Positions 55,817 through 64,000 of a DNA stretch of 64,000 bases are shown in pieces. The DNA is from Pseudoalteromonas phenolica (GTDB taxonomy: Bacteria; Pseudomonadota; Gammaproteobacteria; Enterobacterales; Alteromonadaceae), in contig NZ_PNEC01000043.1 in assembly GCF_005886345.1 (NCBI RefSeq), positions 1-64,000 on the forward strand, in the 5' to 3' direction. The notes beneath the pieces are model-generated. The model saw only the letters and a list, made by a program, of their open reading frames with translations. It did not search any database and was not told the origin of the DNA. Numbering within the stretch: the first letter of the stretch is position 1; every line of letters starts with the position of its first letter. The position numbers and the translations under genes are program-made.

Positions 55817-57202
55817 TTAATTTAAAATGGTTTTAATGGTACTTTTGCCATCATCATCTTTAAAGTGAAGAACAAAGTCATGTTTGCCGTCATTGTTTAT
55901 ATCTACAAGTTTGATATCGTTACCGTCTTCTGGCAGTTTTTGCTTAATTTTACTGCGCCTTTTATTTAAAACTGTCTCGGCATGACCATAGTAAACACTG
56001 AGTGTCTTACTGCCAGTTTTAAAAACCGCATCTTGTTTACCATCACCGTTAATATCACCAGTATAGTAGGTCAATGCCATATCACCACTGCCCATTCCGA
56101 TTTCCATTTCAACTTCTTTTTCTGAATCTGGTTCATCAGAGAAAGATCCATCAGTTTTTTGTGCGTAAAAACTGATTTCTACATCAACATCGGTGCTACC
56201 ACCGCCTAATGCCATTGATGCGATGGTGCCAAGGCCAAAATCGACATGGAATTTTTGCAATTCATTTTTGCCATCGCCATTAAAGTCATTTTCAAATTCA
56301 AAGCGGCTGGTGCCTGATGCTTTTGGTAGCGTAAGCGGGGTAGTTGCAAATATACCATTATCTTTGCCGTAGAAGATTTGAAAGGTTAGCTCTACATCTA
56401 ATGAGTCCATACCTTCAACTATAGGCGCATAACGGGTTACTAGGTCGAGTTTACCGTCATTATTAATGTCGAGCAGTTTTGATATTCTACGGTTGGCTTC
56501 GACGCCATCAAGTTTTCCGGTTTCTACAGGGAGTTTTAAAGTTTGCAATGAGTTTTGGTAACCTGAGCTAGTTGCATAAAGCACATCTATTTTTTCTTTG
56601 TCATGAAATACTAAGTCGTTTAGTCCGTCTTGGTTGATATCAAACACTTTAGGTACCATGGTTAAATCGATATCTAAACGTAATTTGCCACTGCTAAAAT
56701 TTCCTGAATATTTAGGTTGAGTATTGAAGCTGTGTTTAGTGAATGTTTTATCTGAGTTCTGTAAATAAATTTCAGAATGAGTCAGGTCTGGCAGAATAAT
56801 ATCGCTTAGTCCGTCGTTATTGATATCGCTGATAAAGTTAATTTTTTCAAACTCTTCAAATTCTAGCTTTGATAGCAAGGCGTTAGTAGCAAGTATTCTT
56901 TTTGCGCCATTTTTATCAACTGAGAAAATGCCTTCTTTATTCATGACAAAAGCGCTGATTTTGTCAGCTCCAGCAAGCTTACCGTAATCAAAACCGAACG
57001 CATTTTTAGGCAGTTCGAGTTGATTAAACTCCATAGTTTCGAGATCTAGTTCGGCTAAACTTGCGTCTTCATCATGGTACGCAAACATGATAGGGCTTTT
57101 AGTCTCAATCAAGGTACGATTTGTTTTTATGGGTATATCTTTAGCGGCCATCGCTGAATAAGAAGCGCCTAGAGCTACCATAAATAGAAGCGTATGTTTC
57201 AT
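55817..57202 (-). CDS. Secreted FG-GAP/VCBS repeat protein, 461 aa
   Basis: A signal peptide (ending YSAMA) is followed by about six integrin-like beta-propeller repeats with calcium-binding loops of DxNxDGxxD type: DINNDGLSDI, DINQDGLNDL, DINNDGKLDL, DFNGDGKNEL, DINGDGKQDA and DINNDGKHDF. No catalytic domain is present. Such proteins bind ligands at the surface or outside the cell. AGGAAAG lies near the start. It is monocistronic. Confidence 0.9.
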   Translation of the reverse strand: MKHTLLFMVALGASYSAMAAKDIPIKTNRTLIETKSPIMFAYHDEDASLAELDLETMEFNQLELPKNAFGFDYGKLAGADKISAFVMNKEGIFSVDKNGAKRILATNALLSKLEFEEFEKINFISDINNDGLSDIILPDLTHSEIYLQNSDKTFTKHSFNTQPKYSGNFSSGKLRLDIDLTMVPKVFDINQDGLNDLVFHDKEKIDVLYATSSGYQNSLQTLKLPVETGKLDGVEANRRISKLLDINNDGKLDLVTRYAPIVEGMDSLDVELTFQIFYGKDNGIFATTPLTLPKASGTSRFEFENDFNGDGKNELQKFHVDFGLGTIASMALGGGSTDVDVEISFYAQKTDGSFSDEPDSEKEVEMEIGMGSGDMALTYYTGDINGDGKQDAVFKTGSKTLSVYYGHAETVLNKRRSKIKQKLPEDGNDIKLVDINNDGKHDFVLHFKDDDGKSTIKTILN

Positions 57203-57390
57203 TTTAAATTCCTTTCCTCGAACTGGGTGTGGTTCTATCTTAGGTTTAATTGCAGAGCAAACAAGTTCGAATTTGTAATGAACTGTTGCAAATGTAATGG
57301 GTGTCTTACATGTTTTATATGGATTGTGCTCGTCGCTTATCTCAAAATCAGCTACAATCCGCGTCGTTATTGAATTTAGGAGTTAGGCGA

Positions 57391-58590
57391 GTGTTAAACG
57401 ATAGCCAATGTGTTGAAGCAATTATTAGCTGTATTAAACAAGTTTTTGAAACAGAGCAATACGCTGATAAAGCAATTGAAGCAGGCCTTGCTAACCAAGC
57501 TTTTTGGAATCAAGCAACCAAAGCTTATTATGTGCAGCATTGCTATGAGCTGATCCGTTATCACCGCCAGCTTAATACGGCACTTGATATCGATACCTCA
57601 GATGAGAATTGGCCGTGGCTACACTTTGAAGCTTATCAGCTGTTAAATGGCGTAGAGTTACCAAATTGGTCAGAATTTGCTGGTTTAGAACTTGATGCAT
57701 TAAAAGCAAACCTTGATGAAGCCTCGCCTGCAGAGCAACAAAGTTACCCTGATTGGCTTTGGCAACGCGCTGAACAAGAGCTAGGTGATGATTGGGTTAA
57801 TATCGCACAGGCACTGAACGTACCTGCGAAACCTTACCTTCGTGTAAATACCTTGAAGACTGACGCTGCAACGTTACAAACGTCTTTGAAAAAAAGCCAA
57901 TCAATCACCAAAGTACTTGAGCAAGAAAACTGCTTAGAAGTTGAAGAATACGGCTATTTATTTAAATCAGATGCATTCAGCAAAGGCTGGTTTGAAATGC
58001 AAGATGCGGGCTCCCAGCAGATCGCACCATTACTCGATGTAAAACCAGGCCAGCGTGTTGTTGATGCGTGTGCTGGCGCGGGTGGTAAGAGCTTACATCT
58101 TGCTAATCTAATGCAAAATAAAGGCTACATCTTATCGATGGACATTCATCAGCATAAGCTAGATGCACTAAAAAAACGTGCAAAGCGTGCGGGTGTACAT
58201 ATGCTTGAAACGCGTTTTATCAAAAACAGTAAAACGATTAAGCGCCTAAAAGAAAAGTTTGATCGCGTGTTGTTAGATGTGCCGTGCTCAGGTACTGGGG
58301 TATTACGTCGTAACCCAGATGCTAAGTGGCATTTACAACCTGAAAATATTGATACACTGATCAGCTTGCAAGCTGAAATTCTGCAACGTTACAGCCAGAT
58401 GTGTAAAGTTGGCGGAAAGCTTGTGTATGCGACTTGCTCTATTTTCCCGAGTGAAAACCAGCAGCAAGTGCAGACATTCTTAGAAAACAACCCAAATTTT
58501 GAATTACTTGAAGAGTTAAACCTACAACCGGGAGTTAACTCTGAGTACGATGGTTTTTATGCCGCCGTATTAACCAAGAAAGAAGTTTAA
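57391..58590 (+). CDS. RsmB/NOP-family rRNA cytosine-5 methyltransferase
   Basis: GTG at 57391 is preferred, giving 399 residues, because AGGAG lies at 57378-57382, and a -10-like TACAAT lies at 57353, inside the longer frame starting at 57301. The SAM domain shows ACAGAGGKSLHLA (motif I), VLLDVPCSGTGVLRRNPDAKW (motif IV) and YATCSIFPSEN (motif VI); the cysteines in PCS and TCS are the m5C catalytic pair. It transfers a methyl group to an RNA cytosine, probably in rRNA. It lacks the NusB-type N-terminus of RsmB, so I do not give that name. Confidence 0.9.
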   Translation: MLNDSQCVEAIISCIKQVFETEQYADKAIEAGLANQAFWNQATKAYYVQHCYELIRYHRQLNTALDIDTSDENWPWLHFEAYQLLNGVELPNWSEFAGLELDALKANLDEASPAEQQSYPDWLWQRAEQELGDDWVNIAQALNVPAKPYLRVNTLKTDAATLQTSLKKSQSITKVLEQENCLEVEEYGYLFKSDAFSKGWFEMQDAGSQQIAPLLDVKPGQRVVDACAGAGGKSLHLANLMQNKGYILSMDIHQHKLDALKKRAKRAGVHMLETRFIKNSKTIKRLKEKFDRVLLDVPCSGTGVLRRNPDAKWHLQPENIDTLISLQAEILQRYSQMCKVGGKLVYATCSIFPSENQQQVQTFLENNPNFELLEELNLQPGVNSEYDGFYAAVLTKKEV

Positions 58591-58605
58591 AAACCTATCT
58601 AACCT

Positions 58606-58628
58606 GAGCCGCTGCAAAGCGGCTTTTT
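58606..58628 (+). terminator. Terminator after the methyltransferase gene
   Basis: AGCCGCT and AGCGGCT pair around GCAA, followed by a T-run. Confidence 0.88.
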
Positions 58629-58650
58629 AATGTGCTTAAGGAAAATTATT

Positions 58651-59070
58651 ATGTCAGAACTTGTTCGGGTGGGTGTCGCAGTTGTCATTATTCGTGATGG
58701 TAAAATTCTACTCGGTGAACGTATCGGCTCTCATGGTGCAAATACTTGGGCAACACCAGGTGGGCACTTGGAGATGGGGGAAGAAATTGAAGCTTGTGCT
58801 ATTAGAGAAACATTAGAGGAGACTGGCTTAGAGGTCTCTGAAGTAAGTCCGTTAGGCTTTTCTAATGATGTATTTAATCCGTTAAATAAACATTATGTGA
58901 CCTTGTACTTGGTGGCAAGTGGTGTTGAAGGCGAGCCCGAAATCATGGAACCAAATAAGTGCCTAGCTTGGCAATGGTTTGGGTTAGATGAGCTGCCTGA
59001 ACCGCTGTTTTTATCTTTAGAGAACTTTTTAAAACAAGACAAACTGCAGACGTTAATTGATAAGAGATAG
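58651..59070 (+). CDS. NUDIX hydrolase, 139 aa
   Basis: ATG at 58651 follows AAGGAAAA; an earlier in-frame start overlaps the preceding terminator and is rejected. The NUDIX box is complete: GGHLEMGEEIEACAIRETLEETGLE (GX5EX7REUXEEXGU). The N-terminal RVGVAVVII and the WATPGG strand fit small MutT-type enzymes that hydrolyse nucleoside diphosphate derivatives in the cytoplasm. The substrate is unknown. Confidence 0.92.
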   Translation: MSELVRVGVAVVIIRDGKILLGERIGSHGANTWATPGGHLEMGEEIEACAIRETLEETGLEVSEVSPLGFSNDVFNPLNKHYVTLYLVASGVEGEPEIMEPNKCLAWQWFGLDELPEPLFLSLENFLKQDKLQTLIDKR

Positions 59071-59164
59071 GCTAAGGGAGATAGCAGAGGAGCGGGGGCA
59101 TATTTTTCATTAAAAACTTTCTATTGAAACTTGTCATTGAAACAATAGCTTGTTCCAGAAACGA

Positions 59165-59188
59165 TAAAAGGGCCATAAAGGCCCTTTG
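59165..59188. terminator. Bidirectional terminator
   Basis: AAAGGGCC and GGCCCTTT pair around ATAAA; it separates the NUDIX and nucleoside transporter genes, which converge. Confidence 0.8.
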
Positions 59189-59280
59189 GTGAAGTATCGT
59201 TCAAGTTAGTGTGATTACTTTAACCCCTTAAAGCAACCAACCAATTGTTTTGCAAATTTTAGGGAAATCTCGTTAAGTTT

Positions 59281-60507
59281 CTAAGCTAGCGAGAGGAAAA
59301 ACCCTGCAATTGCGGCGCTCATTAGGTTAGCCATTGACCCTGCTAAAACCGCCCTGAGCCCTAAGCGTGCGATATCCTTTCTTCGACTCGGCGCCATACC
59401 GCCAAGTCCGCCTAGTAAGATTGCAATCGATGAAAGGTTAGCAAATCCACATAACGCAAATGTGACAATTGCTTGTGTATGTGCACTTAACCCTTCTCGA
59501 TAATTCATAAAGTCTAGATAAGCAACGAATTCGTTAACTACTAGCTTTTGTCCGATAAAACTACCGGCCGTTACAGCTTCGCTCCAAGGTACACCAAGTA
59601 ACCATGCAACTGGTGCGAATAAGTAACCTAAAATCTCTTGTAATGTTAGAGTTGGATGGTCAAACCAAGCACCAACTCCACCTAACAAACCATTTAATAA
59701 TGCAATCAACGCTACGAAAGCAAGTAACATAGCACCGACATTAAGTGCTAAGTGCATACCGCTTGATGCACCTGATGCTGCTGCATCGATCACATTTACT
59801 GGTTTTTCTTCATCAGACATGACATCTGATAAATTCTGTTTTGGTGTTTCTGTCTCTGGCACGATCATTTTTGCCATTAAGAAACCACCTGGTGCAGCCA
59901 TAAAGCTGGCAGCAATTAAATATTTAAGCTCTACACCAATTGCAACGTAACCTGCCATAACAGAACCAGCTACGGTTGCGAGGCCACCTACCATCACAGC
60001 AAATAACTCTGATTTCGTCATGCTTGGGATAAACGGTTTTACAATTAAAGGTGCTTCCGTTTGTCCAACAAAGATATTAGCTGTTGCTGAAAGCGACTCC
60101 GGACGAGACGTTTTAAGCAATTTTTGCAAGCCACCACCTAAAATTTTAATGACCCAAGTCATTATACCTAGGTGATAAAGTACTGCGACTAACGCAGAGA
60201 AAAATACGATGACCGGTAATACTTGGATCGCAAAAATAAAACCAATATTACTGTCACTTTTTGCAAGAGAGCCGAATAAAAACTCGATACCGTCTCCTGC
60301 ATAACCAATTACTGCTGATACTTTGCTTGATAATTGGTCAAGTATGTTTCTGCCAGCCTCTACAAATAGTACGAAACCACCTATAAAAAGCTGTAGTGCA
60401 AACGCCACCCCAACAGTACGCAAATTGATAGCTTTGCGATTCGTTGACGCTGCAAATGCAATACCCAGCAGGGCCATCATGCCCACTAGGCTCATTATTG
60501 TTGTCAT
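59281..60507 (-). CDS. nupC: NupC-family concentrative nucleoside transporter, 408 aa
   Basis: The protein has about ten membrane helices and the family motifs: [17 protein letters not shown], the substrate-binding [14 protein letters not shown] and [19 protein letters not shown] and [19 protein letters not shown]. It takes up nucleosides at the inner membrane, coupled to H+ or Na+. It is 15 bp after udk in the same direction, so uptake and phosphorylation of nucleosides are coupled. GGGAAT precedes the start. Confidence 0.94.
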   Translation of the reverse strand: MTTIMSLVGMMALLGIAFAASTNRKAINLRTVGVAFALQLFIGGFVLFVEAGRNILDQLSSKVSAVIGYAGDGIEFLFGSLAKSDSNIGFIFAIQVLPVIVFFSALVAVLYHLGIMTWVIKILGGGLQKLLKTSRPESLSATANIFVGQTEAPLIVKPFIPSMTKSELFAVMVGGLATVAGSVMAGYVAIGVELKYLIAASFMAAPGGFLMAKMIVPETETPKQNLSDVMSDEEKPVNVIDAAASGASSGMHLALNVGAMLLAFVALIALLNGLLGGVGAWFDHPTLTLQEILGYLFAPVAWLLGVPWSEAVTAGSFIGQKLVVNEFVAYLDFMNYREGLSAHTQAIVTFALCGFANLSSIAILLGGLGGMAPSRRKDIARLGLRAVLAGSMANLMSAAIAGFFLSLA

Positions 60508-60522
60508 GGTAAATTCCCGTTT

Positions 60523-61152
60523 TTATTCTTGTAGCAAATATTTTATCTTGCTTTTGATTATATCAATCGCCACGCGATTCATACCTCCGCGTGTAACCAC
60601 TAAATCAGCTGAATGTTTAGATGGTTCTATAAATTGATAGAACATGGGTCTTACCGTTGCTTGATACTGCTCCACAACAGATTGTAGTGTTCGGCCTCGC
60701 TGCTCGATGTCTCGCTGCGTACGACGCAGTAAACAAATATCAAGAGGCGTATCAATAAATACTTTTATATCAAACTCTTTACATAACTCAGGGTCGCTGA
60801 GTAATAAAATGCCTTCAACAATTAATATTTTCGCAGGGTTAACCTGACGAGTTTCTTTACTACGAGTATGCTGTGCATAGTCGTAGCTAGGTACTTCTAC
60901 AGACTGACCAGATCTTAATTGCTCTAAATGCGATTTAAGAAGCTCATGTTCAAATGCATCCGGATGGTCATAGTTTGTTTGTGTTCTATGCTCAAACGGT
61001 AAATGCGATTGATCTTTGTAATAGGCATCTTCTTCGATGATGGCAATAGAACCATCTTCTAGCTCATTTACAAGCTCGTTATAAATAGTTTGCGTAAAAA
61101 GAGATTTGCCAGATGCAGATGCACCAGCAATAGCTATAATTGTTCGTGTCAC
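60523..61152 (-). CDS. udk: Uridine kinase
   Basis: The 209-residue protein matches Udk end to end: Walker A GASASGKS (AGASASGKSLFT), EEDAYYKDQ, the substrate region NYDHPDAFEH, VEGILLLSDPE, and DICLLRRTQRDIEQRGR. It phosphorylates uridine and cytidine with ATP or GTP in the cytoplasm. It is the first gene of the udk-nupC unit and is divergent from deoB-deoD. Confidence 0.96.
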   Translation of the reverse strand: MTRTIIAIAGASASGKSLFTQTIYNELVNELEDGSIAIIEEDAYYKDQSHLPFEHRTQTNYDHPDAFEHELLKSHLEQLRSGQSVEVPSYDYAQHTRSKETRQVNPAKILIVEGILLLSDPELCKEFDIKVFIDTPLDICLLRRTQRDIEQRGRTLQSVVEQYQATVRPMFYQFIEPSKHSADLVVTRGGMNRVAIDIIKSKIKYLLQE

Positions 61153-61263
61153 TAAAGTTCACACCCAACTGTTGATTCACTCGGAAGATCACAATAGCAA
61201 AAAAGACACGAATAATCTCTTTTGCTTCGCTTAGGGAGCAAATTTAGCGATTTTGATATTTCT

Positions 61264-61360
61264 GTGACAGGACTTATGTCCGCTTACTAAAAACAGCTCT
61301 TTTATGACATTTTCGTGACAATTAGCGTCTAGTTTTAAAAGCGGACTTATGTCCTGTACG
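61264..61360. promoter_or_regulatory. Pair of inverted operator-like elements between udk and deoB
   Basis: ACAGGACTTATGTCCGC (61267-61283) and GCGGACTTATGTCCTGT (61341-61357) are inverted copies 74 bp apart, each built on the near-palindrome GGACTTATGTCC. They lie between two divergent nucleoside operons and are the likely sites of a shared regulator that could loop the DNA. They do not resemble the E. coli DeoR box. Confidence 0.65.
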
Positions 61361-61447
61361 CTGTTGTTAACCAACTATTAAAGTATTCAACACTGATTCG
61401 GAGGCAACTATCTATTCTCCAGATTGGCATAAGTTAAGAGGTAAATT

Positions 61448-62662
61448 ATGGCAAGAGCAATTATCCTGATGGCAGACAGCTTAGGCGTAGGTGCCGCTCC
61501 AGATGCAGAACAATTTGGAGACTTAGGAGCAAATACCCTTGCGCACCTTTTAGCTGCATATAAAGAAGATAAAGGAGAAGCACTCCCTTTACCTAACTTA
61601 ACTAAACTTGGTTTAGTTGACGCTTGCGAAGCAGCGGGTAAAGAAGCGTGTGAAGTGGCAGAACGCTCAGCGCCAAAGGCAGCTTGGGGTTATGCAAAAG
61701 AGCTTTCAAGTGGTAAAGATACGCCATCTGGCCATTGGGAAATGGCGGGTGTACCTGTGTTATTTGATTGGGGGTATTTCCCTAATACACAACCATGCTT
61801 CCCTGAAGAATTTGTTGCTGAACTGTGCAAACGCGCTGAAATTCCAGGAATTTTAGGTAACTGCTACGGTTCAGGTACCGTTATTTTAGATCAGCTGGGT
61901 GAAGAGCATGTAAAAACGGGCATGCCAATTTGTTATACCTCAGTTGATAGTGTGTTCCAAATAGCCGCACACGAGCAATCATTCGGCCTTGACAAGCTTT
62001 ATCAAGTATGTGAAATCGCACGGGCACTGCTTGATGATATGAATATAGGGCGAGTGATTGCGCGGCCATTTATAGGCACGTCGAGTGCCGACTTTATGCG
62101 AACAGGTAATCGTAGAGATTACTCTGTGCTACCTCCTGCACCAACGTTGCTAGATAAGTTGGCGCAAGATGGTGGTGAAGTGATCAGCATTGGCAAGATT
62201 TCTGATATTTATGCGCATCAGGGCATAACTCAGAAACATAAAGCGCCAGGCTTGATGAATCTACTAGAGAAAACCTCTGAGATCATCGATAGTGCCCCTG
62301 ATCACAGTTTGATTTTCACAAACCTTGTGGATTTTGACGAAAAATTTGGTCACAGACGTAATGCAGTAGGTTATGCCGAAGCGTTAAAGCAATTCGATGA
62401 TTTCCTACCAACCATACTTAATAAATTACAAAAAGATGATTTATTAATTATTACGGCAGATCACGGCTGCGATCCAACAGCACCAGGTACAGATCATACA
62501 CGTGAATATGTACCGGTACTGGCTTATACACCGGGGATTGACAATATCGCACTCGGCGAACGACAAAGTTTTGCTGACATAGGTCAAACCCTTGCCCAGT
62601 GGTTTAATTTATCAACACTTGACTACGGCGACAGCTTTGCTGACGACATAATCAAGGCGTAA
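61448..62662 (+). CDS. deoB: Phosphopentomutase
   Basis: The 404-residue protein has the DeoB pattern: [24 protein letters not shown] at the N-terminus, [18 protein letters not shown] with the phospho-acceptor Thr, NCYGSGTVI, and metal-binding [19 protein letters not shown] at the C-terminus. It interconverts (deoxy)ribose-1-phosphate and -5-phosphate, manganese dependent, in the cytoplasm. deoD follows after 13 bp. Confidence 0.97.
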   Translation: MARAIILMADSLGVGAAPDAEQFGDLGANTLAHLLAAYKEDKGEALPLPNLTKLGLVDACEAAGKEACEVAERSAPKAAWGYAKELSSGKDTPSGHWEMAGVPVLFDWGYFPNTQPCFPEEFVAELCKRAEIPGILGNCYGSGTVILDQLGEEHVKTGMPICYTSVDSVFQIAAHEQSFGLDKLYQVCEIARALLDDMNIGRVIARPFIGTSSADFMRTGNRRDYSVLPPAPTLLDKLAQDGGEVISIGKISDIYAHQGITQKHKAPGLMNLLEKTSEIIDSAPDHSLIFTNLVDFDEKFGHRRNAVGYAEALKQFDDFLPTILNKLQKDDLLIITADHGCDPTAPGTDHTREYVPVLAYTPGIDNIALGERQSFADIGQTLAQWFNLSTLDYGDSFADDIIKA

Positions 62663-62675
62663 GAAGGAAAAGAGA

Positions 62676-63377
62676 ATGAGTACTCCTCATATCAATGCGA
62701 ACAATGGTGATTTTGCTGAAACGGTATTAATGCCCGGTGACCCTTTACGCGCAAAATATATTGCAGAAAACTTCCTTGAAGACGCTCGCCAAGTTACAGG
62801 TGTTCGTAACATGTTTGGTTTTACAGGCACATACAATGGTAAACCTGTAAGCATCATGGGCTCTGGTATGGGTATTCCGTCAATGTCTATCTATGCGCGT
62901 GAGTTAGTTGTTAGCTATGGTGTTAAAAACTTAATTCGCATTGGTACATGTGGTGGTATCAGTCAAGACATTAAAATCCGTGATGTTATTTTTGCACAGG
63001 GTGCAAGTACAGATTCAAATGTAAACCGTGCACGTGTTCGTGGTTATGACTATGCGGCGATTGCTGATTTCGGTCTACTAGAAAACGGTGTTAATGCGGC
63101 ACGTAAACTAGGCATCGAAGCGAAAGTTGGTAACGTATTTACTACTGATACATTCTACCAAGCTGATGGTTCTTTCTATGAAGAATTAGACAAGCTAGGT
63201 GTATTAGCGGTTGATATGGAAACAGCGGGCATGTACGGCGTTGCGGCTGAGTATGGTGCAAAAGCAATGGCATTATTTACAGTTAGTGACCACGTGATCA
63301 CAGGTGAAGCGACACCTGCAGAAGAAAGACAAAGTACATTTAACGAAATGGTTAAGATTGCTTTAGAGTCAATCTAA
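62676..63377 (+). CDS. deoD: Purine nucleoside phosphorylase
   Basis: The 233-residue protein matches hexameric bacterial Deo[67 protein letters not shown] and TVSDH. It splits purine (deoxy)nucleosides with phosphate. The product ribose-1-phosphate goes to DeoB, encoded just upstream; AAGGAAAAGAG precedes the start. Confidence 0.97.
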   Translation: MSTPHINANNGDFAETVLMPGDPLRAKYIAENFLEDARQVTGVRNMFGFTGTYNGKPVSIMGSGMGIPSMSIYARELVVSYGVKNLIRIGTCGGISQDIKIRDVIFAQGASTDSNVNRARVRGYDYAAIADFGLLENGVNAARKLGIEAKVGNVFTTDTFYQADGSFYEELDKLGVLAVDMETAGMYGVAAEYGAKAMALFTVSDHVITGEATPAEERQSTFNEMVKIALESI

Positions 63378-63491
63378 GCCATTAGAAAAGAGTTTTAAGT
63401 TGTTATTTGCTCGTTATGAGCAAAAAAGTTCCTTGGTAACGTAATCGCTGATTTTTGGAGACACGCCCAAAATGAAAGCGAATCACACCCC

Positions 63492-63524
63492 AAAAGGCCG
63501 CACTGAATAGTGTGGCTTTTTTTT
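63492..63524 (+). terminator. Terminator of deoB-deoD
   Basis: AAAAGGCCGCACT and AGTGTGGCTTTT pair (one mismatch) around GAAT and end in eight T. The 320 bp between deoD and fpr hold nothing else I can name. Confidence 0.85.
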
Positions 63525-63700
63525 GTCTGAAATTTGCTAAAAGCCTCCAATACTTGTTCACTCCATATTTAAAATATCAATTCAGTCAGGTGATTTGTTT
63601 TTATTAGCTTGTTTTGCTTTAAAGGTTTACGGGCTGTAACTTTTGACTTCTGGTTACGATCTGCCACATTTATAGTGTGTGAAATCAAAAGAGCTATCAT

Positions 63701-64000
63701 ATGTCTCAATGGGTTAGTGGAAAAATCACGGAAGTAAATTGGTGGACACCAACACTTTTTACTATCAAGGTTGCTGCCGATGTTGCCCCTTTTCAAGCAG
63801 GCCAATTTACCAAGTTAGCAATGACTATAGGTGATAAACGGATTGCCCGTGCTTACTCCTATGTCAATGCGCCAAAAGATCCTGTGCTTGAATTTTATCT
63901 GACTGAAGTAGAAGGGGGAAAGTTGACATCGGGCCTCGCTGAACTTGAAGTAGGTAGCAGCATCGATGTTGAATCGAAAGCAAATGGCTTTTTAACCATT
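63701..64000 (+). CDS. fpr: Ferredoxin/flavodoxin-NADP reductase, N-terminal part (cut by window end)
   Basis: One hundred codons are visible: MSQWVSGKITEVNWWTPTLF, FQAGQFTKLA, and the FAD-binding RIARAYSYVNAP, followed by LEFYLTEVEGGKLTSGL. These are the FAD-domain features of the Fpr family, which transfers electrons between NADPH and ferredoxin or flavodoxin. The NADP domain lies beyond the window. Confidence 0.92.
   Translation, partial: MSQWVSGKITEVNWWTPTLFTIKVAADVAPFQAGQFTKLAMTIGDKRIARAYSYVNAPKDPVLEFYLTEVEGGKLTSGLAELEVGSSIDVESKANGFLTI

Noticed and set aside
57301..57390. Longer N-terminus of the RNA methyltransferase
   Set aside because: A -10-like TACAAT lies inside it, and a perfect AGGAG precedes the GTG at 57391.

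Overview
The window looks like a chromosomal segment of a marine gammaproteobacterium, most likely Pseudoalteromonas or a close relative. This is inferred from gene content and AT-rich base composition: a modular secreted GH18 chitinase, a collagenase-type M9 metalloprotease, TonB-dependent receptor, flavohemoglobin, OYE reductase, FG-GAP/VCBS protein, and the udk-nupC / deoB-deoD nucleoside cluster. No rRNA, tRNA or CRISPR array was found.

Region 1 (1-10200) is accessory DNA: a fragment of an integron cassette array without an integrase in view. Two or three cassettes can be delimited because the 7-bp core at the start of each is the exact reverse complement of the R'' core of its own attC site. 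One attC carries an intact IS110/IS1111-type element (355-1717) inserted exactly at the recombination point. A second attC carries the broken left part of a related element at the same point. Both elements share a non-coding stretch downstream of the transposase that looks like the bridge RNA/seekRNA of this family, and it contains a copy of the attC core. Remnants of IS3 and of another IS110-family transposase, a chitinase and a fibrinogen-like-domain protein lie between the cassettes.

Region 2 (10200-31000) holds a secreted GDPD-like lipoprotein, a TonB receptor divergent from an Ig/RCC1-like lipoprotein, a TetR-nemA pair with three operator-like palindromes, a frameshifted serine hydrolase, a 1660-residue TPR protein with an internal C39-like peptidase domain, a gene split by an in-frame amber codon, an hmp operon with a plausible sigma-54/NorR promoter, a TPR-sensor histidine kinase and a RiPP-precursor-like gene interrupted by a stop codon.

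Region 3 (31000-47200) is rich in secreted proteins: a collagenase with a natural His tract, a two-gene operon of a lipoprotein and a vitellogenin-like HEAT protein, and a four-gene operon. That operon encodes a kinase/cyclase/AAA fusion of the kind annotated in TOMM RiPP systems, a periplasmic CxxCH protein, a 98-aa leader-like protein and an unknown 301-aa protein. A metzincin protease follows whose prodomain appears to be a separate gene. The four-gene operon is the best candidate for an undescribed system.

Region 4 (47200-64000) moves into housekeeping DNA: GrpB-family protein, a decayed periplasmic binding protein, a CadC-like sensor, an orphan malate-synthase-G-like domain divergent from a RamB-type regulator, SDR, GNAT, RNA methyltransferase, NUDIX, udk-nupC divergent from deoB-deoD with a duplicated operator-like element, and the start of fpr at the window edge.
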